Below are positions 27,170 to 34,789 of a stretch of DNA of 37,777 bases, piece after piece. The first letter of the stretch is position 1. Every line of letters starts with the position of its first letter. The translations under genes and the position numbers were made by a program. The notes below the pieces were generated by a model. That model did no database searches. It saw nothing but the letters and a program-made list of their open reading frames with translations, and was not told the origin of the DNA. The stretch is from Pseudomonadales bacterium (GTDB lineage: Bacteria > Pseudomonadota > Gammaproteobacteria > Pseudomonadales > Pseudohongiellaceae): positions 1 through 37,777 of the forward strand of contig JALRKV010000031.1 of assembly GCA_023254735.1 (NCBI GenBank). Reading direction: 5' to 3'.

Positions 27170-28261
27170 CTACGTGATCGCCGGTTCATTCACCGAGGCA
27201 TCATCGGTGAGTGGATCCATTTCTGCCTGAAATTCTTCGATCTGACTTGCGGCCGCGCTGGTGCTCTCAAAACGCGCAACGTGAAACAGCGCCTCGCCCT
27301 CGTTAACCAAGGGCAGATTTGTCTTGCCGATTATTATCCCGCTAAACGGCGCTATCGCCTTGTGCTCCAAATCGCCGAACGGATCGGAGATTATGCCCAG
27401 AATCTCATTCTTCGAGACGCGCGCACCCAGTGGTTTGATCATACGTAGGATGCCGCTGTGAGGCGCACGAATCCAGGACGAGTCGGTTGCGACAACGGGG
27501 ACCGGGTCATTCTTGCGCGCTTTTTTCTTCGGCAGCATGCCAATCTCGCGCATTACCGAGTCCACGCCCCGCACACCTGCGCGGATCGCAATCTCATTGA
27601 AGCGAAGCGCCTCGCCGGCTTCGTAAACAATAACGCTCACGCCGAGTTTCTCTGCCTCTTGGCGCAGTGAGCCTTCGACTATTTGCGTGTTTAGGATCAC
27701 TGGCGGTATGAAAGCACTCGCCATACGCTTGGTCTCATCGTCGTCGAGCACGGCGCGGATATGGGGAAAATTCTCTCGGTGCACCGCGCCCGTGTGGAGG
27801 TCGATACCATGTGTGCAGCGTGACACGATCTCATTGAGGAACAGGTTAGCGATGCGACCCGCCAGCGAGCCCGATTCAGAGCCTGGGAAGGAGCGATTGA
27901 GATCGCGTCTATCGGGGAGATAGCGGCTCTGGTTAATGAAGCCGAAAATATTCACAACCGGGATGGCAATGAGCGTGCCGCGCAGTCTGCCGATACTGCG
28001 TTGATGCATGACGCGCCGAATGATTTCTACGCCGTTGATCTCATCGCCGTGGATAGCGGCGGAGATAAAAAGTGTGGGCCCCGGTTTTTTACCATGGATG
28101 ACCTGAACGGGCATTTCTAGCGCCGTATGTGTATAGAGGCTCGGCACCGGGAGGTCGATTGAGGCGCGCTCTCCCGGCTTAATAGTTGTGCCTAAAATGC
28201 TGATTGCTGTTTGCTTAGTCTGTGCGTCGCGTGCCACTCTCGTCTTCTCAGAAAGCTTCAA
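27170..28261 (-). CDS. Succinylglutamate desuccinylase/aspartoacylase-like zinc hydrolase
   Basis: A 363-residue M14-fold deacylase. Zinc ligands are H71 and E74 (IHGDEINGVEI) and H156 (GIDLHTGA). The substrate-binding DRRDLNRSFPG is at about 117-127. The C-terminal third is a beta domain of the lipoyl-like type seen in this family (GILRMIKPLGARVSKNEILG, APFSGIIIG). It is the third gene of a minus-strand set after rimB and rimK, 24 bases from rimK. True AstE acts in the arginine AST pathway, but no ast genes are here; the rimK context suggests hydrolysis of a glutamyl or acyl-amino-acid bond. That role is inference. Confidence 0.86.
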   Translation of the reverse strand: MKLSEKTRVARDAQTKQTAISILGTTIKPGERASIDLPVPSLYTHTALEMPVQVIHGKKPGPTLFISAAIHGDEINGVEIIRRVMHQRSIGRLRGTLIAIPVVNIFGFINQSRYLPDRRDLNRSFPGSESGSLAGRIANLFLNEIVSRCTHGIDLHTGAVHRENFPHIRAVLDDDETKRMASAFIPPVILNTQIVEGSLRQEAEKLGVSVIVYEAGEALRFNEIAIRAGVRGVDSVMREIGMLPKKKARKNDPVPVVATDSSWIRAPHSGILRMIKPLGARVSKNEILGIISDPFGDLEHKAIAPFSGIIIGKTNLPLVNEGEALFHVARFESTSAAASQIEEFQAEMDPLTDDASVNEPAIT

Positions 28262-28285
28262 TATTGAAGCATAGTATATTGATTA

Positions 28286-29191
28286 TTAACCTTTTCCTCG
28301 AGTTTTCGTTTTGCCGCGTTTGGCGTTCTTCTCCATAAACTGAATGATGAGGCCGGCGATGTCTTTGCCCGTCGCATTCTCAATGCCTTCCAGACCAGGC
28401 GAGGAGTTAACCTCCATTACTAGCGGGCCATGCGCCGAGCGAAGAATGTCGACACCGCATACATTAAGCCCCATCGTCATTGCTGCGCGGACTGCCGTGG
28501 TGCGCTCTTCTGGCGTAATACGTATCAACGACGCGCTGCCACCGCGATGAATATTTGAGCGGAATTCACCTTCCTTCGCCTGCCGTTTCATGGAAGCGAC
28601 GACCTTGCCGTCGACAACGAGGCAGCGAATGTCCGCGCCGCCCGCTTCCTTGATATATTCTTGAACTAGCACCGAAACTTTTAGGCCCAGAAACGACTCG
28701 ATTACGCTCTCTGCAGCCTTGCGGGTTTCGGCCAGTACCACGCCTATTCCCTGTGTTCCTTCCAACAGTTTGATCACGAGCGGTGCGCCGCCTACCATCT
28801 TAATCAAATCCTGGATGTCATCCGGCTTGTTTGCAAAACCGGTGATCGGGAGACCGATCCCTTTCCGCGAGAGAAGTTGCAGCGACCTTAACTTGTCGCG
28901 TGAACGCGAAATTGCGACTGATTCGTTGAGGGGATAAACACCCATCATTTCGAACTGACGCAGCACCGCGGTGCCGTAGAATGTCACTGATGCGCCGATG
29001 CGCGGAATGATCGCGTCGAAGTCCTCGAGGATTTCACCTCGATAATGAATTGTCGGCCTATGAGAGGTGATGTTCATGTAACAGCGCAGCGCGTCGAGCA
29101 CGCGTACCTCATGACCGCGTTCGGTTGCGGCCTCGATCAGGCGTCGAGTGGAATAGAGGTTGCGATTGCGTGAGAGCACGGCGATTTTCAT
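28286..29191 (-). CDS. rimK: Ribosomal protein S6--L-glutamate ligase RimK
   Basis: An ATP-grasp ligase that adds glutamate residues to the C-terminus of ribosomal protein S6 and can make poly-alpha-glutamate. The 301-residue protein (E. coli 300) follows RimK closely: [34 protein letters not shown], the ATP-grasp loop [33 protein letters not shown] and the Mg-binding end [15 protein letters not shown]. Its ATG overlaps the rimB stop as ATGA, so the two are coupled. In Pseudomonas RimK changes ribosome composition and behaviour with RimA and RimB; a RimA-like small gene was not seen here. Confidence 0.96.
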   Translation of the reverse strand: MKIAVLSRNRNLYSTRRLIEAATERGHEVRVLDALRCYMNITSHRPTIHYRGEILEDFDAIIPRIGASVTFYGTAVLRQFEMMGVYPLNESVAISRSRDKLRSLQLLSRKGIGLPITGFANKPDDIQDLIKMVGGAPLVIKLLEGTQGIGVVLAETRKAAESVIESFLGLKVSVLVQEYIKEAGGADIRCLVVDGKVVASMKRQAKEGEFRSNIHRGGSASLIRITPEERTTAVRAAMTMGLNVCGVDILRSAHGPLVMEVNSSPGLEGIENATGKDIAGLIIQFMEKNAKRGKTKTRGKG

Positions 29192-29673
29192 AGCTGATTT
29201 TCCTTGCTGGCAGCGGGTTTCTTTGCAGCGAGTTCTTCGCCCTGAGTAAAGGATCGAGCTGGGTCGACAATCAAGCTACCTCCGACCAACGAGGTTCGTC
29301 CAAGCAGCATTCTAAATGCCATGTTTTCTCGATTAGTGAGGCTGAACTCAGCCTCCCAACATTTGCCCATAAACTCTACAGTGGTAGAGATGAACAGTCT
29401 TTCCTCTTCGTGTCCGCCCGAGTCTCGCACTATCCGGCGATCGACAACAGGAGCGCGACAGGTGATTGAATTGCTCAGATCATCTTGCAGTGGATGTACT
29501 TGGAAGACGGCGAATTCTTCTCCGTCGATAAGCTCGGTTTCTATGCTGTATGCGTGGATAGCTGAAGAGCGAGCGCCAGTATCAATCTTGGCCTTGATCG
29601 CTTCGATGCCAAGTCCTGGAAGCGATAGCCATTCCCGCCATCCAACAATTACTTTTTCATTATTATCAGTCAT
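29188..29673 (-). CDS. rimB: RimB-like retropepsin-fold protease
   Basis: A 161-residue protein of the family annotated as ATP-dependent zinc protease, with a retropepsin-like fold. The aspartic-protease style motif DTGARSSA starts at D31, preceded by [34 protein letters not shown] is the second conserved stretch. In Pseudomonas RimB is encoded with RimK and counterbalances its glutamylation. It leads the minus-strand set rimB-rimK-hydrolase. The start at 29673 lacks any Shine-Dalgarno sequence: the bases just upstream are nearly all A and T, with TATAAT- and TAAAAT-like elements so near that the transcript may have a very short or no leader. Confidence 0.9.
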   Translation of the reverse strand: MTDNNEKVIVGWREWLSLPGLGIEAIKAKIDTGARSSAIHAYSIETELIDGEEFAVFQVHPLQDDLSNSITCRAPVVDRRIVRDSGGHEEERLFISTTVEFMGKCWEAEFSLTNRENMAFRMLLGRTSLVGGSLIVDPARSFTQGEELAAKKPAASKENQL

Positions 29674-29996
29674 TTATTTGTATTATTTTATCTAAATTAT
29701 AATTATCTAGCGGCTCCGCTTTCTTCGAAAAACCTCGATCCATCATGTACCTTGTAGCGTAGGACAAGTGCCTAACATCTTGATTTCGAGGCGCTTTGCT
29801 CAAGGCGCGCGACTATAGCACAAGTCGTTGGCTGTGACGTTCACAAGTTACATGATTTTTCGCTGAACTGCGCGGCTCGCCTGTTTCAATTAATCATAGT
29901 CCTGAGGCTGAATTCTTGGTAGTTTTGATAGGGTTGTGACCCTGTGAAATAGCTTGCACCTCGCAGGGCCAAGTTTCGTTAAAAAGAGAGGGAGTT
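29674..29996. promoter_or_regulatory. 323-base divergent spacer between rimB and the PQQ dehydrogenase
   Basis: No gene is evident. The rimB side (29661-29710) is strongly AT-rich; read on the minus strand, TATAAT occurs at 29701-29696 and TAAAAT at 29690-29685. Further right is the palindrome TGTGA-CGT-TCACA (29833-29845), whose halves resemble CRP half-sites but with a spacer of three rather than six. The PQQ dehydrogenase ribosome site GAGGGAG lies just before 29997. Confidence 0.5.
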
Positions 29997-32036
29997 ATGC
30001 GATTGTTAAGTAGTAATTCGAAAACCCGCAGCATTCTGCGCGGTATGACGCTCGGCGCCATTGCGCTTGGTGTCTCCGCCACAGCTGCCGCCCAAAATCC
30101 CGAAGAGTGGTTCACACTTGGCGGTGATTTCGCGCATACGCGCTATTCGCCGGCCGATGAGATTACGGCAGAAAACTTTGCCGACCTTGAGGTCGCTTGG
30201 GAATGGGATGGCGCGAGCTTCAAAGCGATAAGCGGCCGCTCCACGCCCTCGCTGATCGACGGCAAGCTTTTCACCGTCGCGGGCAATAAGCGCTATGTGA
30301 TTGCAATCGACCCTAAAACAGGGGAGACGATCTGGTCATACCGCGAGCCCGACACACCTCGAGGTGAATACTCAATGCGTGCTGACTACGGTAAAGGCGT
30401 CGGCTACGCGCGCATCGACGGACGCGGCGTTGTCTATATCGCCTCGCCCGGCTTCTTCCTGACAGCGCTCGATGCTGATACGGGCGTGCCGATCGAAGGT
30501 TTTGGTCAACCGGTGCCAATCGACGGCTTCCCTAAGACCGGGGTTGTCGACATGCTTGCCGACCTCGGGCATCCCTACGATCCTTATGAAGGACTACCGC
30601 TTGAAACTGGCTACATCACGTCATCATCGCCGCCAATCGTGGTCAACGATACCGTTGTTGTCGGTAACTCGGCAGAGCAGGGCTACCATCAGTCGCGCGT
30701 AGAGAATGTCCCTGGCGATATTCTTGGCTACGATGCGCGCACCGGTGCATTTAAGTGGAAGTTTAATGTCATCCCTAAGCCGGGCGAATACGGTCATGAG
30801 ACGTGGGAGAACGATGCGTGGGAATGGACCGGCGATGTCTCGTCTTGGGCGCCACTGTCGGCAGACCCCGAGAACAATCTCGTTTACATTCCAACTAACA
30901 GCGCGACGATCGATTACTACGGTGGATTCCGCCCGGGAGATAATCTCTACGGCGCGTCGCTTATCGCACTCGATACTCGCACTGGCGAGCGCAAATGGCA
31001 TTTTCAGATGGTGAAACACGAGATCTGGAATTTTGACAATCCCACCGCGCCCGTTCTGCTCGACCTCGACATGCCTGGCCGCGGCAAAGTCCCGGCGGTT
31101 GCTCAGGTCACCAAGCAAGCGTGGGTGTATGCCTTTAACCGCATTACCGGCGAACCACTGTGGCCGATCATTGACAAGCCCGTGCCTCCGTCAATCGTGC
31201 CTGGCGAAGTCCTATCTCCTACTCAGCCGCATGTGACGAAGCCTGCGCCGTATGATATGCAGGGCATAACCATCGATGATCTTGCGGACTTTACGCCAGA
31301 GATTCGTCAGCAAGCGATCGATGCGCTGGCAGACTACCAAATGGGGCCTCTGTTCAATCCGCCGATTCATGCGGGTAACGATACCGGCAAATTTGCTGCG
31401 ATGAACTGCCCCGGCGGCGCCGGCGGTGCAAACATCACAGCGCCTGCCGTTGCCGACCCAGAGACAGGCAAGCTGTACGTGTCTTCGCACAAAGCCTGTT
31501 TCGCGCTCCGCCTCATTCCGGGCGAGGAGGCTGATCTGCTCTATCCGAACACAACGGGCGTAACTCTGTCCGATTGGGCAAACGCTGGACCGGGTGCTAC
31601 GTCGCGTCCTCCTCGGCATCCCGCGGGCATTCCACTGTGGAAGCCGCCCTATAGCCGCATCACTGCGATTGATATGAACACGGGCGAGCATTCTTGGATG
31701 ATTCCGACGGGTGAGACGCCTAACCGTATCAAAAACAATCCGGCGCTTGCGGGAATCGATATTGGTAATACAGGCACTGGCGCACTCGTGCCAATGGTCG
31801 TCACCAAAAATATGTTGGTCTACTCTGATGCGGCAAGCGACGGAACGCCGATGCTCTACGCGATCAACAAAGAGACTGGTGAGATCATGGAGCAGATCGA
31901 AGCGCCGGGTCGCAGCAGCTACGGGATGAGCTCATGGGTGCACGATGGTCACCAATACATAATCCTGCAGACAGGCTCTACTCTTACTGCGATGGCGTTA
32001 CCTGGTGCAAAGGCGCAGAGCAGCGGCGGTCACTAA
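29997..32036 (+). CDS. Periplasmic PQQ-dependent dehydrogenase
   Basis: A 679-residue quinoprotein of the alcohol/glucose dehydrogenase propeller type. A signal peptide ends at ATAAA|QN (about residue 32). Tryptophan-docking repeats recur (AIDPKTGETIWSYR, ALDTRTGERKWHFQ, AIDMNTGEHSWMIP, AINKETGEIME). There is no CxxCH, so it lacks its own haem and must pass electrons to quinone or a separate cytochrome. The membrane-anchor helices of glucose dehydrogenase are absent, so it should be soluble in the periplasm. The stretch HEIWNFD (341-347) stands where related enzymes have HHDLWDxD. The substrate is unknown, likely an alcohol or sugar. It ends in a strong terminator, so it is a separate unit from the genes to its right. 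Confidence 0.9.
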   Translation: MRLLSSNSKTRSILRGMTLGAIALGVSATAAAQNPEEWFTLGGDFAHTRYSPADEITAENFADLEVAWEWDGASFKAISGRSTPSLIDGKLFTVAGNKRYVIAIDPKTGETIWSYREPDTPRGEYSMRADYGKGVGYARIDGRGVVYIASPGFFLTALDADTGVPIEGFGQPVPIDGFPKTGVVDMLADLGHPYDPYEGLPLETGYITSSSPPIVVNDTVVVGNSAEQGYHQSRVENVPGDILGYDARTGAFKWKFNVIPKPGEYGHETWENDAWEWTGDVSSWAPLSADPENNLVYIPTNSATIDYYGGFRPGDNLYGASLIALDTRTGERKWHFQMVKHEIWNFDNPTAPVLLDLDMPGRGKVPAVAQVTKQAWVYAFNRITGEPLWPIIDKPVPPSIVPGEVLSPTQPHVTKPAPYDMQGITIDDLADFTPEIRQQAIDALADYQMGPLFNPPIHAGNDTGKFAAMNCPGGAGGANITAPAVADPETGKLYVSSHKACFALRLIPGEEADLLYPNTTGVTLSDWANAGPGATSRPPRHPAGIPLWKPPYSRITAIDMNTGEHSWMIPTGETPNRIKNNPALAGIDIGNTGTGALVPMVVTKNMLVYSDAASDGTPMLYAINKETGEIMEQIEAPGRSSYGMSSWVHDGHQYIILQTGSTLTAMALPGAKAQSSGGH

Positions 32037-32061
32037 AACATGCGTGAGTAACTCACTCACC

Positions 32062-32078
32062 CGCCTTTTCATAAGGCG
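32062..32078 (+). other. Accessory hairpin before the terminator
   Basis: CGCCTT (32062-32067), loop TTCAT and AAGGCG (32073-32078) form a perfect 6-bp stem directly before the main terminator hairpin. Confidence 0.4.
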
Positions 32079-32080
32079 CT

Positions 32081-32118
32081 AAAAAAACCGAATGACAGCA
32101 ATGTCATTCGGTTTTTTT
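32081..32118. terminator. Perfect 17-bp bidirectional terminator
   Basis: A 17-bp exact inverted repeat (32081-32097 and 32102-32118) has loop GCAA; A7 begins the left arm and T7 ends the right arm, around the core CCGAATGACA. It lies between the plus-strand PQQ dehydrogenase and the convergent minus-strand DedA gene, and should work for both. Confidence 0.95.
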
Positions 32119-32176
32119 ATGCCTGGTTTTGCGCCTGATGAGCAAGGTAGGTTCAGTAGGATTTATCCGCGAGGAC

Positions 32177-32710
32177 CTAGACGAGTTTGTCGACTCCGGT
32201 TGCGAGCAGTACCAATGCTCCTGCCCATGTGGCGCACGAGAGCGTATCGATAAAAATAAAGCGTCTGGGTGCAAATCCGCTTGTTCCGAGCAACGCGGGG
32301 ACGATGCTGCGAATCGCAGGCACGAACCGACCGATGGGCACCGCGACTGCACCCCACCGCGCGATCATAGTCTCTGTTTTCAGAATCCGATCTGCATGGC
32401 GGATAAAGAGGCGCGTGTGATGGAGTCGTGGCCCTAAAAAGCGGCCGAGGAAAAAGCCCACATGGTCACCCAGCATCGCACCGGCAGTGGCGGTTATCGC
32501 AAGTTGGGTGCCCGAAATAATTTCCTGTGAGAGTAGGTATGAGGCGATGCCTAGCAGGAAAACACCGGAAACGAATAGACCTATCCCGACAAGCGACTCG
32601 AAACACGCGAGCGCAAAAACGAGCAGCAGCGCACTGTGCGCGCTGGATAGAGTTGATTCGCCGCCGATCGATGTGAGAACTGAGAGGTCTATGGGATTTC
32701 TCCTACGCAT
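32177..32710 (-). CDS. DedA-family membrane protein
   Basis: A 177-residue multispanning inner-membrane protein with a DedA/VTT domain. Several hydrophobic segments are visible (SALLLVFALACFESLVGIGLF, SYLLSQEIISGTQLAITATAGAM, the C-terminal WAGALVLLATGV). The family signature FESLVGIGLFVSG and GRFVPAIRSIVPALLG with its functional arginines is intact. DedA proteins are linked to membrane-potential homeostasis and undecaprenyl- or other lipid-phosphate flipping; which applies here is unknown. The ATG at 32710 has no ribosome site; an AGGAG instead lies at codons 3-4, so start and expression are uncertain. It has its own strand and shares the terminator with the PQQ gene. Confidence 0.85.
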   Translation of the reverse strand: MRRRNPIDLSVLTSIGGESTLSSAHSALLLVFALACFESLVGIGLFVSGVFLLGIASYLLSQEIISGTQLAITATAGAMLGDHVGFFLGRFLGPRLHHTRLFIRHADRILKTETMIARWGAVAVPIGRFVPAIRSIVPALLGTSGFAPRRFIFIDTLSCATWAGALVLLATGVDKLV

Positions 32711-32881
32711 TTATAGAATGTGCGCGAATTTGGACTTTGATTACTATAACGCAGACTCAGAGGTTTTGGCCTGCTTGACCCTCTTGCTCCTTAAGCGGGC
32801 AATTTCGTGGCGTAAATCGAAAGTTTGTGTAAAAACGGTGCAACCCCGGTGCTCTGACAAGTCTGTTTGTACGTATTTGCA

Positions 32882-32898
32882 TTGGCATAATGCTTGCA
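32882..32898 (+). promoter_or_regulatory. Sigma-54 (RpoN) promoter candidate
   Basis: TTGGCATAATGCTTGCA fits the -24/-12 consensus YTGGCACGRNNNTTGCW with two mismatches, C to T and G to A, both tolerated in known promoters. The invariant GG (32884-32885) and GC (32896-32897) are exactly ten bases apart. The start would be near 32909, giving a leader of about 208 bases before the amine oxidase gene. No clear NtrC site was found upstream. Confidence 0.55.
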
Positions 32899-32972
32899 AA
32901 TCTTTACCGTTGAAAAAATCTGCTGCGTCTTATCGACTGTGTCTTGTGGGCCTCCGGCGCATGAAGAGTTAA

Positions 32973-32986
32973 ATGATTTAAATCAA
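32973..32986 (+). promoter_or_regulatory. FNR/Anr-like box
   Basis: ATGAT-TTAA-ATCAA matches the FNR/Anr consensus TTGAT-N4-ATCAA at nine of ten positions. Weak -10-like CAAAAT and AAATAT sequences at 33012-33019 would put the box around -45. It could indicate oxygen-linked control of the oxidase operon, but an AT-rich palindrome this short can arise by chance. Confidence 0.35.
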
Positions 32987-33116
32987 TACTCTAGCGATAG
33001 GCTGGCAGTGACAAAATATGACTTTCATCAACTTCCGTTTCAGGGCTCGCCGCGTTAGAGTATGCGGCTATCTAGCCACTGGTTTTGGCGATCAGAAACA
33101 GCAGTAGGAACACGCT

Positions 33117-34709
33117 ATGAAGAAGTTTGTGTCGAGACGAGAGATCCTAGGACTCATTGCTAAAGCAGGTGCAAGTGGCGCCGTTCTGCAGGCGAGTAAC
33201 GCTCTCGGTATTGTTCCCGACTCTTATGTCGACATCCCCCAAATCCCACCAGCAGACCCCTCTAATCGCCCTAGCGTAGTCGTTTTGGGTGCAGGGGTGG
33301 GCGGCTTGACTGCGGCGCTCGAGCTTAAAAAGGCAGGTTATAGCGTGGTGGTGTTAGAGGCCGCTGGACGCGCCGGTGGTCGTAATTTGACCGTCCGCCA
33401 CGGCGATTTGATCGACGAGGTGGGTAATCCTCAGATTTGCGACTTCGATGATGAGCCGCATATGTATTTCAACGCCGGTCCTGCGCGGATACCGAGTTCA
33501 CATCGTAACGTGCTCCATTACTGCAAAGAATTAGGTGTGGAGCTCGAATTTTTCATCAATGAGAACAAAGAGACGTATATCCAAGACGACGCCATGCTCG
33601 ATGGCAAACCTATCAAGAACCGTGAATTCACGACCAACGCGCGTGGCTTTATGGCAGAAATTATGGCGAAAAATTTCACCAATGCCGAACTAGACCAGCC
33701 CTTCGATCAATGGGAGGTCGAGGCATTGATGCGGGCGCTGCGTCGAATGGGCGACCTCGATGAAGATATGCTCTACAAAGGCAGTACCCGCGGCGGGTAT
33801 TCGCATGGAGGTTTCCTCGAACATGGACATGCTCACGAGGCCGTCGCCCTGAGAGACCTCCTTAAGACTGATCTCTTCAGCATGGCGCTAAGCCAGAATG
33901 AGGGTGAAACAGGGCCGATGTTGTTCCAGCCCGTCGGCGGCATGGATCAGATTATCAAGGGCTATCTGCGCAAGCTCCCTGACGAAGTGTTTTACAACGT
34001 TATGGTGACCTCAGTGATGCTACAAAACGATGGCATAGAGGTGGTCTACGAGCATAAAGGCATTAAATATAAGATCGAGGCCGACTACTGTTTCAACAGT
34101 ATCCCGACGCACCTAATGACCGGCATCGACAATAATTTTTCGGCGGATTACAAAGAAGCAATGGCCTATCCTCGCAGGGGTGAAGCCTACAAATCAGCCT
34201 TCCAAGCGAAAGAGCGTTTTTGGGAGAAAGACGACATCTTCGGCGGAATCTCTTGGACCAATCAGCCGATCGAGCAGATCTGGTATCCGCCGCATGGTAT
34301 GTACAAAGAAAAAGGAATCATTCTCTCTGCCTATAACTACGGTGGTGGGATGCACTTTACGCAGCTCACTCAGGAAGAGCGCATTGAGACGGCGATACGC
34401 CAAGGTGAGAAGGTCCATCCCAACTACCGCAATCTGGTCGAGAAAGGTATCACCATCGCTTGGCATCGCATGAACCACATGCTCGGCTGTTCGGCGCGTT
34501 GGCAGAAGAGCCGCAGCGGGTTTACGCAAGAAGAAGAACGCTTGTTCCAAACTTTGCGTCAACCTGCGGGGAATAGGCACTACACAATCGGCGATCAGAT
34601 GACCAAGCATACTGCGTGGCAAGAGAGCGCGATTCTTTCGGCCCACTGGGCGATTAACGACATGTTAACGCGCAAATCGGGCGGCGGAATGCCAGGGCAG
34701 CGCATTTAA
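33117..34709 (+). CDS. Tat-exported flavin amine oxidase/dehydrogenase
   Basis: A 530-residue FAD protein of the flavin-containing amine oxidoreductase family. The N-terminus has a twin-arginine signal (VSRREIL, R7-R8). The dinucleotide motif VVVLGAGVGGLTAA starts near residue 54, then the second FAD contact AGRAGGRNLTV. YFNAGPARIPSSH resembles the substrate-side motif of L-amino-acid oxidases, and the C-terminal TAWQESAILSAHWAIND is the family FAD-binding end. It should oxidise an amine or amino acid to an imine in the periplasm. The adjacent cytochrome suggests dehydrogenase rather than oxidase behaviour, as in NicA2 with CycN. The substrate is unknown. It follows a sigma-54-like promoter and heads a three-gene set. 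Confidence 0.9.
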   Translation: MKKFVSRREILGLIAKAGASGAVLQASNALGIVPDSYVDIPQIPPADPSNRPSVVVLGAGVGGLTAALELKKAGYSVVVLEAAGRAGGRNLTVRHGDLIDEVGNPQICDFDDEPHMYFNAGPARIPSSHRNVLHYCKELGVELEFFINENKETYIQDDAMLDGKPIKNREFTTNARGFMAEIMAKNFTNAELDQPFDQWEVEALMRALRRMGDLDEDMLYKGSTRGGYSHGGFLEHGHAHEAVALRDLLKTDLFSMALSQNEGETGPMLFQPVGGMDQIIKGYLRKLPDEVFYNVMVTSVMLQNDGIEVVYEHKGIKYKIEADYCFNSIPTHLMTGIDNNFSADYKEAMAYPRRGEAYKSAFQAKERFWEKDDIFGGISWTNQPIEQIWYPPHGMYKEKGIILSAYNYGGGMHFTQLTQEERIETAIRQGEKVHPNYRNLVEKGITIAWHRMNHMLGCSARWQKSRSGFTQEEERLFQTLRQPAGNRHYTIGDQMTKHTAWQESAILSAHWAINDMLTRKSGGGMPGQRI

Positions 34710-34718
34710 TGAGTAAGT

Positions 34719-34738
34719 AGCCTCTACTTTGAGGCAGG
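34719..34738 (+). repeat. Hairpin with GAGGCAGGC tail, copy 2
   Basis: GCCTC (34720-34724), loop TACTTT and GAGGC (34731-34735), followed by AGGC, lie ten bases after the amine oxidase stop. The arms and tail match the hairpin after pilW at 17318-17338. No T run follows, so it probably does not fully stop transcription into the cytochrome gene. Confidence 0.45.
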
Positions 34739-34789
34739 CACAGCATCTTGGTTAAGTTGATATTCAAAGTTCTTTCTTAAGGTTTTTAC

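Larger units (their letters stand above)
32711..33116. promoter_or_regulatory. 406-base control region between dedA and the flavin amine oxidase
   Basis: No gene seems real here. It holds the sigma-54-type promoter at 32882-32898 and an FNR/Anr-like box at 32973-32986, both described separately, and AGGAA just before the ATG at 33117. On the minus strand a TATAGT at 32748-32743 could be a dedA -10 without a clear -35. Confidence 0.5.

Noticed and set aside
32841..32857. CGGTGC...CGGTGC upstream of the sigma-54 site as an NtrC site
   Set aside because: The two copies are direct, not inverted, and do not match the GCAC-N7-GTGC layout.
32487..32972. 161-codon plus-strand frame running into the control region
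   Set aside because: Half is antisense to dedA, the rest crosses the promoter region; no domain and no ribosome site.
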